Assembly (NCBI GenBank): GCA_950022295.1
Contig: OX465598.1
Coordinates: 68,122,001-68,186,000 of the forward strand
Direction of reading: 5' to 3'
Origin: Bromus sterilis
Taxonomy: Eukaryota; Streptophyta; Magnoliopsida; Poales; Poaceae
DNA: 64,000 nucleotides
The notes beneath the pieces are model-generated. The model was not told the origin of the DNA, did not search any database, and saw only the letters and a program-made list of their open reading frames with translations. This document shows positions 11,501 through 22,411 of this stretch, piece by piece (position 1 is the first letter of the stretch; each line of letters begins with the position of its first letter). Both the position numbers and the translations under genes were made by a program.

Positions 11501-13117
11501 CACAATCAGTGTTTTGTGGGGAAAGACATTTATAACCCGTGTATCAAATATACTTTCTCCGTCAATGACTATTCCTGCATTGGTTCTACCTTTAAAGTTC
11601 ACAACTTTAACCCTGACATCATGACAGGTGAACGATTCTCCTTCATGACATAGTCTAGACGCGGTCTTTGTAGCTGGGAGGAAGCGGATGCAACTCCCCA
11701 GTTATCGCAAAGTAACCAGTCCTTCTGTAGTCCAAGTTGTACACAAGGTGTTCATGTATCTTATACATTTTCCAAGTAACTTTCTCAGCAGATTGTTCCT
11801 TCCACCATGGTTGAAAGAAACCCCGTCCATATACTCATATTCCATTACTCTGATTTGTGACTTAGTGCTTTTAAGATCACCTAGCACGTCATACGTGTTG
11901 GTGTCTTAATCATGCATTCACAATTCAGATTCCATAGAATGAAGTATGGTGCATCGGACAATCATTGAATAAGAGACGATGAATACGATACTCATCATCA
12001 TCTTCCTCAATTACGGAGTTATCCGGTGTATCTCCTTGTAGTTATCGTATTATGTTTTAACAAGTCATTAGTAATGAGTATGTCTCTAACGGTGTTGGTA
12101 CACATCAATGAAGTAAGACCCATTTTCCTTAAGTTCTACATCAAATTAAAGAGCCATGGTTATAAACATTGGTTATGACATTATGTACAATGATATTTGC
12201 TAAGACATGAAGATTAAGTTTATAATAGGAGTTCATGTTTTAAACAATTCTAGAACTCCCACTCAGACAAACATCCCTCATAGTTTATTCTAAGTGATTA
12301 CACAATCCTTGAGAACTATACCTCCCCCGTGTGACACGACCATCAGTATATTCTCAAGGTAGGCCATCATGCCAATCACATCATCCATGTGACTCATGCT
12401 CGATCTTTCGATCACTGTGTCCCGAGGCCATATCTACATATGCCAAGCTCGCCACAATAACCTTAGTGATTATATTCCGCGTATACAAGGCCATGTTTCT
12501 GGACATGCTAGGCTTGCTCCACCCATCTCATTTGAACGCTAATATGTTTGACACCCGTGTGACACGCGATGCCTCCATAATGGAGATCTTTCCAGATGGT
12601 GCTTCACTAAGGAAGGACACTTTGTTGGATTAGTGAGGGATCATCCTATAATGCTACCGTCGTATATCTAATACAAGCAAAACAGGATGCTATAGTATAA
12701 ATCATACTAACTATGATGCCCCCCTGCAATTAAAGTTTAGACGCCTCTAATTTATCTTTTCCAAGTTTTACGTGGCTGATAGGGCTTTCGAGATAGAACC
12801 GTTTCTATGCCTACGAACATACAACCACAACACCAATCCCGCAATTGTCTCTATTTCACCCCTGTCGGGGCCCTCCGTTGCAAACGTCTTCGCATCGCTA
12901 ATGTTAGAGAGACAGACACCCCCCAGCCACTTATATGGTACAAGCCATATGTCAAGTGTGGAACCAGTCTCGCGTAAACGCGTAAGGTCGGTCGGGGACG
13001 CTTCATCAGGACATTGCCGCAATGCTAAACGAGTACGCGTGAGAGGGTAACAATTGGAGAATTGATGCCCACATACTAGATGTGTTCTATCCATACAATA
13101 CATCTACGCATAGCCTT
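8523..13117 (-). pseudogene. Angela-1 interior: decayed Copia gag-pol and leader
   Basis: About 4.6 kb lie between PPT and PBS. The segment 12190-12700 aligns by eye with the Angela-2 leader at 21600-22090 (shared actcccactca and cctataatgctaccgtcg). The region 11430-11650 resembles the protease area. A minus-strand 95-codon remnant at 10064-10351 contains PTNYEEAM, like the start of the Copia reverse transcriptase region. No domain is intact and stops and shifts are frequent. An AT dinucleotide run lies at 8716-8734. I assign domains only by order and fragments, so internal boundaries are not given. Confidence 0.65.
9518..9680 (-). repeat. Threefold ~52-bp tandem repeat with PPT-like motifs in Angela-1
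   Basis: The motif gctcccactcaaatatgtc starts at 9518, 9570 and 9623, with a partial fourth copy at 9673, so the periods are 52, 53 and 50. On the minus strand each unit contains GAGTGGGAGC, close to the true polypurine tract about 1 kb downstream. Confidence 0.8.
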
Positions 13118-13129
13118 GCTCTGATACCA
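13118..13129 (-). other. Primer-binding site of Angela-1 (tRNA-iMet)
   Basis: The minus strand reads TGGTATCAGAGC, an exact match to the 3' end complement of plant initiator tRNA-Met, one base from the LTR end at 13131. Confidence 0.9.
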
Positions 13130-13130
13130 C

Positions 13131-13976
13131 TGTTGGGGAACGGGGCAGAAAACAATAATTTCATCGAAACTATTGTTCAGACACTCTCTGACCAATGACC
13201 ATCATGTGGGATCTGGTTACAATCCTTGACGAGCCCCTGTGCTTCCATCGAATTAACTTCATCGTTTGAACCGTTAACGTTGAGTCCTGATCCCTTTGTC
13301 ATACGGTACTTTGTTTGTCTGAGGTTTGATCGTCGGTATCCAATATACCTAGTTCATTATCGTTACCGACAAACATGGTTATTCGTTCCCGTTATATTAC
13401 AACCCCGTGACCTAGTCACATGATTGCGCAATCTTTATGATGTAATATCACCGAGTGGGCCCAGAGTACCTATCCGTCACTCGGATGGACAAATCCCGTT
13501 TTGATCTATTTGCATACTCATCAACATATCTACTTCGGAATACCAAAGATACACCTTTATGGTTACCATGTTTCAGTGTAATGGTTAATGCACTCAAAGC
13601 ATCCTGGTAGATAGCAATTATGATGATCATCACGGTCTTAAGGAACGGGTCACTACGTTTATAGTTATCGCAATGTTGAACTATGTGACTGGATCACATT
13701 GCAACACTTCTGGTGGGTGTGTGTCCATCATGTCTTCTCCCAATGACATGACCCCATTGTCAATAGACTGTTCACATCTCATGATCAGGAAACCTTGATC
13801 ATCAATTGCCCAATGGACTAGTTTACTAGAGTTAACTAGGGACCTGGTTGTTTGTATACCACACGTGTATTAATGTTTCCGCTTAATACAATTATAGCAC
13901 AGTATAAAACTTATTATGAACTAATGGAATACGCCAATAAACATATTTTATTTGCCTCTAGGGCACATTCCCAACA
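13131..13976 (-). repeat. Angela-1 5' LTR with large internal deletion (846 bp)
   Basis: The plus strand reads TGTTGGGGAACGGGG at 13131 and ends TTCCCAACA at 13976. It matches the 3' LTR well from 13170 onward but lacks roughly half of a full LTR, with the junction near 13170-13178 after AACTATTG. The region lost includes the TATA-like and R-U5 parts seen at 2018-2456. Confidence 0.85.
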
Positions 13977-14208
13977 TTGACAACTCCTGTGTACTCATTG
14001 GGAGCAAAGTTATTTGTTGTGTGTGCAGGTCCAGGCGAAGTTAGCAACCTCAGCGCCATTGTTCACTTTACCACCTTCTTGTATTTCTGCGAGTCCTACT
14101 GGAGACAAACCTTGGTATCTTCACCGTGGGAAATTTTCTGCTACGCTACATCTCACCTTCCACTTGGGGTAACCAACGAGGAGTGAGAGAACTATCCTCA
14201 CCGTATCA
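13977..14208 (+). repeat. LTR N: 3'-terminal piece of a gypsy LTR, truncated by Angela-1
   Basis: The sequence matches the last ~220 bp of the B-type LTRs (ttgacaactcctgtgtactc through accaacgaggagtgagag) and ends CCGTATCA at 14208. The next base starts a more upstream part of another LTR, so two LTR pieces are joined out of order. The simplest reading is that LTR N is inserted in B's 5' LTR. Its expected TSD on this side is TGAGC. Confidence 0.6.
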
Positions 14209-14258
14209 TGAGCTGCCTCATATGATCGAGGCACCTTTGTAATTTATGTGTTGCTATG
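14209..14258 (+). repeat. Gypsy B 5' LTR, short middle segment left of A
   Basis: Tgagctgcctcatatgatcgaggcacc and onward corresponds to the middle of the B 3' LTR near 29170-29222. It ends in CTATG, the TSD of gypsy A. Confidence 0.75.
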
Positions 14259-15928
14259 TGCTGTGCGAGGTGATGATAGTGATTTCTCGCCCTTCATTGG
14301 TAAACCCCAAGTGGAAGGCGTGATGTAGCACAGCAGCAAATTTCCCTCAGTAAAGATACCAAGGTTTGTCTCCAGTAGGACTCCGGAGATGATAAGTAGG
14401 TGGCAAGGAAACAATGGCACCGTTTTAGAAAAAAGTTGCTTCCTTGACCTGGACCTGCACACTGACACAAATAACTTTGTTCCCAAAGAAGTTCAGAGAG
14501 GTTGTCAATCTCTCCGGTCTTGTTGTTCACAAAGGATCAAACACAAGGGATAATGATAGCAATTGAAAGTAAAAGCATAAAAGTAAATGAGCGTGTAAAC
14601 AGTGATGAGGATATGGACCGGGATACGTGATGTTCACTAGTGATGTCTCTCTCCCAAAAGACGATAAAACTGCTATGCGAGGTGAACAAATTACAGAAGG
14701 GCAATTGACAGGATTATGAACGCACCGCAATGCTAACTATGTTACAAAAGAAAGGAAGAGGCTCAAAAGCATGGGAAGTACGCCAAAATAAGTAGACCGA
14801 AATCCAAGTGCATCTACTACTAATCATCCACCTTGAGATATCTATCCAGAACATCTCGCTGGTATTAAGTTGCGAGCCCCACCCAAAGTGTAAACCCAAA
14901 GCAACAGACAACTGCATTAAAAAGCACTTTGCGTAAAGTAAACAATCCTTGTAACCGCGGTTACAAGCACCGTTGTTTTCCCCCTTGTGGCAACAACACA
15001 TCCCCTAGACTCATGTTTCTGTCACTCAAGCTAGTCATCGGGGGGCATGAACCCACAATCGAGCAAAACGTTCCCTCTTGGGGTTACTACCTACTACTTG
15101 GCCAAAGCAATACACAACAACGGAGAACATGCAAGAATTATTTAAGAACAAAAATATAAGAGATAAGAACCAAATATATTACTCAATCACAATCTGAACA
15201 TAATCTCATAATCCATCAGATCCTATCAAACTCAGCATAGCAACAGCAGAAATATTACAAAAGTGCCTCGATCATGTAGGGCAGCTCACGAGGTCTAATC
15301 CATGAAGAACAAAGAGGGGAGGAGAACATCACATAGCTACTGATCACGGACCCATGGTCCAAGGAAAAATACTCATGAGTCATCCAGGAAGCATCCATGG
15401 TGGAGAGGAGACTCCCGGAGGTCGGCCCTCCCTCCGGCAGGGTGCCGGGAAGAGGTCTTCTGGTGCTCCCGATCTCGGAAGCGCGGCGGCGGCGGAACAG
15501 AGGCGATATCGCGAAAAAGGGTTCTGTCCCCGAGGGTTTCACGTCACGGGGAATATATAGGCGAAGGGGGGAAGACAGAGGTGGAACAGGGGCCCAGGCG
15601 CCCCCCTGGCGCGGCCCAGGGGGTGGCCGCGCCGGGTGGCCGCCTGGGCCACCCCTGGCTCCCCTCTGGCCCCACTCGGGCTCTTCGCGAAGCTTCCTGC
15701 ACGCTGATTTTTCCTATATTTTTCCCGGATTTTTTCTGGCACTTTTTATATGGGGGAAAACTGAAATAGAAAAACAACAGAAAACAGGAACTGGCACTGT
15801 GGTGCATTGAGTTAATAGGTTAGTCCAAATATGATCAAAAGTGTATGAAAGTGTATCTAGATCATAGCAATATCACACAAAACATGCATGGAACGAGCAG
15901 AAATTATAGATACGTGTTGGACGTATCA
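14259..15928 (-). repeat. Gypsy A 3' LTR (1,670 bp)
   Basis: On the minus strand it begins TGATACGTCCAACACG and ends CCTCGCACAGCA. It contains the GC-rich block with gcggcggcgg at 15483 and the preceding U3-like AT-rich stretch shared with other TGATACGTC LTRs in the window. Several 60-137-codon frames at 15255-15810 are overlapping noise in this GC-rich part. Confidence 0.85.
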
Positions 15929-15946
15929 ACATCCCCAAGCTTAATT
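15929..15946 (-). other. Polypurine tract of gypsy A
   Basis: The minus strand reads AATTAAGCTTGGGGATGT directly before the LTR start TGATACG. The same tract stands before the 3' LTRs of B, C, E and G. Confidence 0.8.
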
Positions 15947-17031
15947 CCTGCTCGTCCTCGAGTAGGTAAATGATAACGACATAATTTCTGTGGTGACATG
16001 CTAGCAACCATATAAGAACTTTGAAAAGTAAAGCAATCAAGGTTAGAGATTCTATTCAAGTCATAACATGCAAGAGTCTATATTAGCATTGAAACAAGTA
16101 ACAAAAGAACATTAGGTGCAAGAGCTCTCGCTGTCCGTGACTCGAATGTTTCCAAATGGTGTTTGCGTGCAAGAAGGGGGATAGGGAATACGAGAAAAAC
16201 ATTTATTTGTTGAGAACTCAATCTACTAAAGTTTCACACTTGGTCTTTTTCTGGAATCTTATCTTGACTCGTCCCCAGACCACTAGCCAGGTACAAGTCA
16301 ATTTGATCCACTTCTTTTTCAATATTTTGAGCACTCATGCAATGGATGAGCGTAAGCACGAGAGTTGACACATTGGATCGCAAAGAGAGGAGTACGGAGG
16401 AGGAAGACAAAAAGGAGAGAAAGGCTCACATCAATGAGGACAATCATAGGCAAGAGATGCCAAATGATAGATATGATGTGAGGAGTAGGGATTGCCATGC
16501 AACGGATGCACATACGAGCTAAGAAGCTCTCCAATGGAATTAGTGGGGGTGCATCTAACTTGCTCGCTCATGAAGACCTAGAGCTCGTTTGAGGAGGCTC
16601 ATCCTTGGAATATGCAAGCCAAGTTCTATAGTGTGAAGGTCCCCACATAGCTATATGCATAAAGATCATCTCTATGGAGTACAAGGATATAAAGGGAGTA
16701 CTAGTGTGGATCTCTCAAAAGGATAGTAGTGTTGCCCCTTTCTCTCTTTTTTTATTTCTTTTTTCTTTTTTTTCTTTTTTTTTGTATTTTTGTGTGGCCT
16801 CAATGGCTCTTTCTATTTAACTCTCATTTGTCCTCTTTGGGATCTTTTATTGTGTCCACTTTGGGATCGTTTCCTCACTTAAGGGCAACACTCTATTTTA
16901 CAAGAAGGTGAAGGAGATCTTTCACACTTTACAAGGTACTCAAAATCATAAAGAAGATGTAACTATCATGATGTATGCAATGTATGTCGCTGCCAGTGTA
17001 GCGGGAACATGTATGACATGAAGATCAAGTC

Positions 17032-17283
17032 ATGAAGAGGTGGATGTTGCATGTCAATATATCTCGGAAAGGCTATGGAAATGCCTTGATAGGTAGGTAT
17101 GGTGGCTGTTTTGAGGAAAGATATAAGGAGGTTTATGATGACAGAGCGTATCATGCCAAGGGTTTGGATGTACCGGCGAAGGTGGACACCAACTCTCGGA
17201 GTGAGAAGAAGGCAATGCACGGCACGGGAGAGGCTAGCAAAATATGGGAAGGTGGAAGTGGAAACTTTCAATACTTACATTAG
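17032..17283 (+). CDS. Antisense ORF of gypsy A, unknown function
   Basis: This 83-codon frame runs opposite to the element's own coding direction. It starts MKRWMLH and contains GRYGGCFEE, VYDDRAYHAKGLDVPAKV and SRSEKKA. Equivalent frames are open in B (27152-27403) and E (57363-57746) and broken in C. It carries no motif I recognise, no signal peptide and no membrane segment. Substitutions between copies change amino acids as well as silent positions, so I see no clear sign of protein-level selection. It may be chance coding preserved by recent copying, or an antisense gene of the kind reported in some plant LTR elements. Confidence 0.3.
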   Translation: MKRWMLHVNISRKGYGNALIGRYGGCFEERYKEVYDDRAYHAKGLDVPAKVDTNSRSEKKAMHGTGEASKIWEGGSGNFQYLH

Positions 17284-18047
17284 TCCGAAGAACTCATGCA
17301 CTTATTATCGGTAACTCTCAATCTAATAAGGAGGTTCACAAAGAGACAAGTACCCTGAGGAGGAGTGTATGGGGGTTTGGCTATCCTTGCGCATCCTCGA
17401 CTCATGGTACGTGAGTGTTCTCTAATATTCGATCCCTCCAAAGATTAGTGATCCATCTAGTAGCTAGAGTTCTCAACTGGTTTTGTAGGTTTTGAAAATA
17501 CACACAGATTTCCCAAAATACGACTCCTATCACTAATAGGCTAGAGCTCTTGACACCAAGAGTTCAAACATTACTCACATCAATACCTCAAAACTATTGC
17601 AAGTTACTACTAGAATTAAATAGCAACCTCAATTACCTACTTTCAAGATAAGACACAACTCAGTGCAACAACCAAATCTCTTTAACAAGATAAACATGAA
17701 AAACAAAAAATAGTTCCAGCAACAGACTAAACAAAAGCCAAGGCTCTTTCTAAATACAAACTAAGACTAAAACTAAACATGGTATCAACTATGAAAAGAT
17801 AAAGAACAAACAACAGCAAAAAGATAAGCAGGGAAAAATCCTATGATGTGTTCTAGATTTTGAAAGTGGAGCGTGTTTCTCTCACACACAAAGTAAGACG
17901 GGGTCTAACTTGTTATGAACAGAAAGCAAAGCTAAAGAAAATTAAAAATAAAACCTAAGAGCGAGACGCTCCAAGCATACCACATAACGCATGAAGTGAT
18001 AAAAATATAGTGAGACGAAGGACGAACTGATGATTGTTGACGGAGAA

Positions 18048-18126
18048 GGGGATGCACGGGGGCATCCCCAAGCTTAGACGCTTGAGTCTCCTTGAATATT
18101 TATTGGGGATGCATGGGGGCATCCCC
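18048..18126 (-). repeat. Paired GC hairpins with PPT-like arms (gypsy A)
   Basis: Two imperfect palindromes lie at 18048-18069 and 18105-18126. Each has 8-bp arms GGGGATGC/GCATCCCC around a short loop, and on the element's strand each follows AAGCTT. They fall in a minus-strand 80-codon frame (17955-18197) with a doubled SLGMPPCIP, also seen in B, C and E. Confidence 0.85.
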
Positions 18127-18805
18127 AAGCTTGAGCGCTTGACACTCCTGGATCTTCTTTCATCATCTTCCATCGCACACTTGAAAACTCCCTTCATACA
18201 TAACTCATCATAAGCTGATTAGAGAGGTTAGTACCCTTAATAAAATATATATTTTCCCACTGGATATAAAGATATTCTTGAAGAGCTACTGTTTGTCAAG
18301 AGTGCAAAAAGGTTTTTGCAAAGAAAAAGCAAGCTTAAGGTTTGCAAAAGTTAGGAGAGACAAAACGTGGCAGAATCTGTGAAAAACAGAACATCAGGTA
18401 GTAAAGAATTTTTCAGGGGCACTTCTGCAACTCAAATAAAAAAACTCAGAACATACGGAAGTTTCGTAATTGTATAGAGCACGCTGTGTACAAATTTAAG
18501 CTCAAAAAGATGAACTGGGATTTTTCTGGAATTTTTCTGGTCACGAGGACAGAATCTGTTTTCTGGACAGCATGTCACAACTTTCACTTCCCTTGCCGTA
18601 AGAGGCTATAACTTGGCACAAAAGCTGAAAAATAAAGATACAATGATGTTGATACAGTAGTAACAAACATCAAGACATAACAATAAGAAAAAAAAACCCT
18701 AAATTCGTTGCGGGCTGCCTCCCGAAAGCGCTTCTTTAGAGCCATTAGCTAGGCATGAAGATCATAAAAGTTGCTCTCATAAAAATAAGGATTTGAAGCA
18801 AAATG

Positions 18806-18837
18806 GATGGTGCCCTATTTAGATGGTGCCCTATTTA
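18806..18837. repeat. 16-bp direct repeat at the A/Angela-2 deletion junction
   Basis: GATGGTGCCCTATTTA occurs at 18806-18821 and again at 18822-18837. The second copy belongs to the Copia integrase region. The first looks like filler copied during repair of the break that joined A to truncated Angela-2. Confidence 0.75.
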
Positions 18838-20373
18838 AAGTGAATGCAGCGGTCTCTAGTGCATAACCCCAAAATGATAGTGGCAAATCTGTAAGAGACA
18901 TCATAGATCGAACCATATCCAATAAAGTACGATTACGACATTCGGAAACACCATTACACTGTGGTGTTCCGGCAGGTGTGAGTTGTGAAACTATTCCACA
19001 TTGTTTTGATATGCATGCTAAACTCGTAACTTAAATATTCACCTCCACGATCAGATCGTAGAAAGTATCTTTCTGTTACGATGATTTTCAACTTCACACT
19101 GAAATTCTTTGAACTTTTCAAACGCCTCAGATTTGTGTTTCATTAAGTAAATATATCCATATCTACTCAAATCATCTGTGAAGTGACAAAATAACGATAT
19201 CCACCGCGTGCCGATACACTCATTGGTCCACACACATCAGTATGTATGATTTCCAGTAAGTCTGTCGCCCGTTCCATAGAACCTGAAAACGGGGTTCTAG
19301 TCATCTTGCCCATAAGGCATGGTTCACACGTTTCAAATGATTCATAATCAAGTGATTCTAAGAGTCCATCAGAATGGAGCTTCTTCTTGCGTTTAACACC
19401 AATATGACCTAAGCGGCAATGCCACATGTAAGTAGCAATATCATCATTTAACTTGATTCTTTTGGCTTTCACACTATGAAGATGTGTATCAATACTATCA
19501 AGATTCAAAAGAAATAAACCATTCTTCTCAGATGCGTGACCATAAAAGATATTATTCATATAAATCAAACAACCATTGTTCTCGGACTTAAAGGAATAAC
19601 CACTCTGCATTAAGCAAGATCCAGAAATGATGTTCATGCTCAACGCAGGCACCAGATAACATTTATTAAGGTTTATAACTAATCCAGACGGTAAACGAAG
19701 AGGTAGCGTGCCGACGGCGATCACATCAACTCTTGATCCATTGCCGACGCGCATCGTCACCTCATCCTTTGCTAGTGGTCCCTTATTCTCCAGTTCCTGT
19801 TTCGAGTTACATATGTGAGCAACCGAACCAGTATCAAATACCCAGGCGCTACTGCGAGTACTAGTAAGGTACACATCAATAACATGTATATCACATATAC
19901 CTTTGTTCACTTTGCCGGCCTTCTTATCTTCCAGATATTTGGGGCAGTTTCGCTTCCAGTGGCCAGTGCCCTTGCAATAGAAGCACTCAGTCTCAGGCTT
20001 AGGACCATTCTTGGTTTTCTTCTCAGGTGTAGAAACAGACTTGCCAACCTTCTTGAAGTTGCCCTTTTGTTTTCCTTTCTTGCCTTTCTTGAAACTAGTG
20101 GTCTTATTGATCATCAACACTTGATGCTCTTTCTTGATCTCCACTTTAGCAGTTTTAAGCATCGAGAGAAGCTCAGGAAGAGACTTCTTCATGCCTTGCA
20201 TATTATAGTTCATCACAAAGTTCTTGTAACTAGGTGGTAGAGATTGAAGAACACGATGTATCCCTAGCTCATTGGGAATCGTTATTCCCAAGGCTATGAG
20301 CTTATCAGCGTACGCAGACATTTTGAGTACGTGCTCACTGACGGAGCTGTTCTATTCCATCATGCAGCTAAAG
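18838..20373 (-). pseudogene. Angela-2 gag-protease-integrase, duplication unit 1
   Basis: The main frame at 19167-20321 (384 aa) shows the gag C-terminal half, a CCHC zinc knuckle CFYCKGTGHWKRNC (C113, C116, H121, C126), an aspartic protease motif VFDTGS (D163), the integrase HHCC zinc site (H301, H306, C332, C335), and HTDVCGP holding the first integrase catalytic Asp (D362). The frame breaks near 19181, where one A of a three-A run is missing relative to unit 2. The integrase then continues in another frame to the truncation. At 20349 a TAG interrupts the frame shared with unit 2. Copia order (gag, protease, integrase) is as expected. Confidence 0.85.
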
Positions 20374-21233
20374 AACTTTTCAAACGTCTCAGATTTGTGT
20401 TTCATTAAGTAAATATATCCATATCTACTCAAATCATCTGTGAAAGTGACAAAATAACGATATCCACCGCGTGCCGATACACTCATTGGTCCACACACAT
20501 CAGTATGTATGATTTCCAGTAAGTCTGTCGCCCGTTCCATAGAACCTGAAAACGGGGTTCTAGTCATCTTGCCCATAAGGCATGGTTCACACGTTTCAAA
20601 TGATTCATAATCAAGTGATTCTAAGAGTCCATCAGAATGGAGCTTCTTCATGCGTTTAACACCAATATGACCTAAGCGGCAATGCCACATGTAAGTAGCA
20701 ATATCATCATTTAACTTGATTCTTTTGGCTTTCACACTATGAATATGTGTATCAATACTATCAAGATTCAAAAGAAATAAACCATTCTTCTCAGGTGCGT
20801 AACCATAAAAGATATTATTCATATAAATCGAACAACCATTGTTCTCGGACTTAGGACCATTCTTGGTTTTCTTCTCAGGTGTAGAAACAGACTTGCCAAC
20901 CTTCTTGAAGTTGCCCTTTGGTTTTCCTTTCTTGCCTTTCTTGAAACTAGTGGTCTTATTGATCATCAACACTTGATGCTCTTTCTTGATCTCCACTTTA
21001 GCAGTTTTAAGCATCGAGAGAAGCTCAGGAAGAGACTTCTTCATGCCTTGCATATTATAGTTCATCACAAAGTTCTTGTAACTAGGTGGTAGAGATTGAA
21101 GAACACGATGTATCCCTAGCTCATTGGGAATCGTTATTCCCAAGGCTATGAGCTTATCAGCGTACGCAGACATTTTGAGTACGTGCTCACTGACGGAGCT
21201 GTTCTATTCCATCATGCAGCTAAAGAACTTTTC
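19111..21233 (-). repeat. Direct tandem duplication within Angela-2
   Basis: Unit 1 (19111-20373) and unit 2 (20374 to about 21223) repeat the gag-to-integrase segment. Both breakpoints sit at gaacttttc (19111, 20374 and 21225), which suggests short-homology recombination. Unit 2 is shorter by the ~410-bp deletion corresponding to 19591-20001 of unit 1. Confidence 0.9.
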
Positions 21234-21587
21234 TGAAGCATCACAACTCTCAACTGCAGCATGGGTATCGAAAATCATTTTCAATTCTCCCATTGTAGCA
21301 TAAGAAGTGTTGTTCTCGAAACGCTTTCGCAGCTCTGGTTCTAATCCATAAAGGATGCCGCAATGAACTATACTGTGGTCTTCTTTTTGAGTCAGATAAA
21401 CATTTTTATCTTCATCAGAAGCATCATCAGCGGGCTGGTCACCTAGCGGTGCATCAAGCACATAGAGCTTCTTGCAAGCGGTGAGGAGAATCCTCAGGTT
21501 AAGTGCTCAGTTGGTAAAGTTGCTACCATTGTTCGCTAGCTTTTCTTTCTCCATGAACATATTGAAATTGAAGGTAGGTGCAGCCAT
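20374..21587 (-). pseudogene. Angela-2 gag N-terminus and duplication unit 2
   Basis: The gag start MAAPTFNFNMFME is at 21587. The frame is stopped at 21507-21509 by TGA where relatives have Trp (NFTNW), and again by TAG near 21211 (MMEQ to MME stop). From 21173 the frame at 20352-21173 repeats unit 1 from MSAYADK onward. A deletion of about 410 bp at 20850-20853 removes the zinc knuckle and protease motif and joins the basic linker to the pre-integrase region. The HHCC motif and HTDVCGP are again present. It ends in the KFFSCMME stop that also begins unit 1. Confidence 0.85.
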
Positions 21588-22411
21588 GATCTACAACATA
21601 TTTGCAAAGACTATTTAGACTAAGTTTATGATAAATTAAGTTCAAGTTAATTCAAAAAATTATCCCATGAACTCCCACTCAAAAACAACATCCCTCTTAG
21701 TCGTTTTGGTGATTACATAAACCAAATTCACTACACAAAAACCGATCATCACGTGAGATGATGTAGCTGCAAAGGCGAACATCGACATGTTCATCATATC
21801 ATCCATATGACTTATGCTTTACCTTTCGGTTCGTGTTCCGAGGCCATGTCTGTACATGCTAGGCTCGCCAAGTAGAACCATTGTATTGCGTGTGTTTCAA
21901 GGCCATGTCTGTACATGCTAGGCTTGAAAACACCCGTTGTATGCGAACGTAGAGTCTATCACACCCGATCATCACGTGGTGTCTCGAAACGACGAACTTT
22001 CTTAACGGTGCATACTAAGGAAGAACACATTATTATCTTGATATTAATTGAGAGGTATCATCTTATAATGCTACCGTCGCGGTCTAAGCAAAATAAGATG
22101 CATAAAAGGATTAACATCACATGCATGGATAATGTGATATGATATGGTCCTTCTTGCACTTGATCTCCATCTTGTGCATCATGGTATGATCTTCATCATC
22201 CCACCGGCGTGGCACCAAGGTCCATGGCACCTCCATCTTGATTGTCCATCAAATTACAACATATCACATGGATATGATATACAACACGCAGGCCATAAAT
22301 AATAAGACAACCATATGGCTCCTGCCGGTATGTCAATAACTTACAAAATGGATCATCTCATACATCAAATTTGTAACATTGACCATATCACATCACATGC
22401 CTTGCAAAAAC
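21588..22411 (-). other. Angela-2 5' leader
   Basis: The sequence between gag and the LTR remnant aligns with Angela-1 12250-12700. It carries a PPT-like GAGTGGGAGTTC on the minus strand near 21670-21680, and the paired phrases ggccatgtctgtacatgctaggct at 21842 and 21901. No ORF of note. Confidence 0.65.

Larger units (their letters stand above)
2018..13976 (-). mobile_element. Angela-1: Copia retrotransposon of the Angela/WIS/BARE1 group, degenerate and interrupted
   Basis: On the minus strand it has a 5' LTR (13976-13131), a tRNA-iMet PBS, a 5' leader, a badly decayed gag-pol interior, a purine-rich PPT and a 3' LTR that begins TGTTGGGAATGTGCCC. That LTR start and the TGGTATCAGAGC PBS are hallmarks of the Angela/WIS/BARE1 lineage. 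The 3' LTR is interrupted by gypsy fragment J and truncated on its far end by element K. The interior is about 4.6 kb, shorter than I would expect for an intact member, and carries no long ORF. The right flank TTGAC is the expected TSD, with its partner outside the window. Confidence 0.8.
15947..18817 (-). other. Untranslated 3' interior of gypsy A
   Basis: These 2.9 kb have no gag or pol. They align in order with the B, C and E interiors: a pyrimidine-rich run at 16735-16795 (A/G-rich on the coding strand), the antisense ORF at 17032-17283, two hairpins at 18048-18126, and the ggctgcctcccgaaagcgctt element at 18711-18735 that follows the gag stop in relatives. The final stretch up to 18800 still resembles the end of the gag region, after which the deletion junction follows. 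Confidence 0.75.

Noticed and set aside
15255..15810. Several 62-137-codon ORFs in all frames
   Set aside because: GC-rich LTR block of gypsy A; the same frames recur in other LTR copies (for example 23337-23608).
16735..16795. Poly(T) tract as a retroposon tail (LINE/SINE)
   Set aside because: The same A/G-rich tract (opposite strand) occupies the same place in B, C and E, so it is part of the gypsy interior.
19815..20240. 141-codon plus-strand ORF
   Set aside because: Antisense shadow of the Angela-2 gag and zinc-knuckle region.
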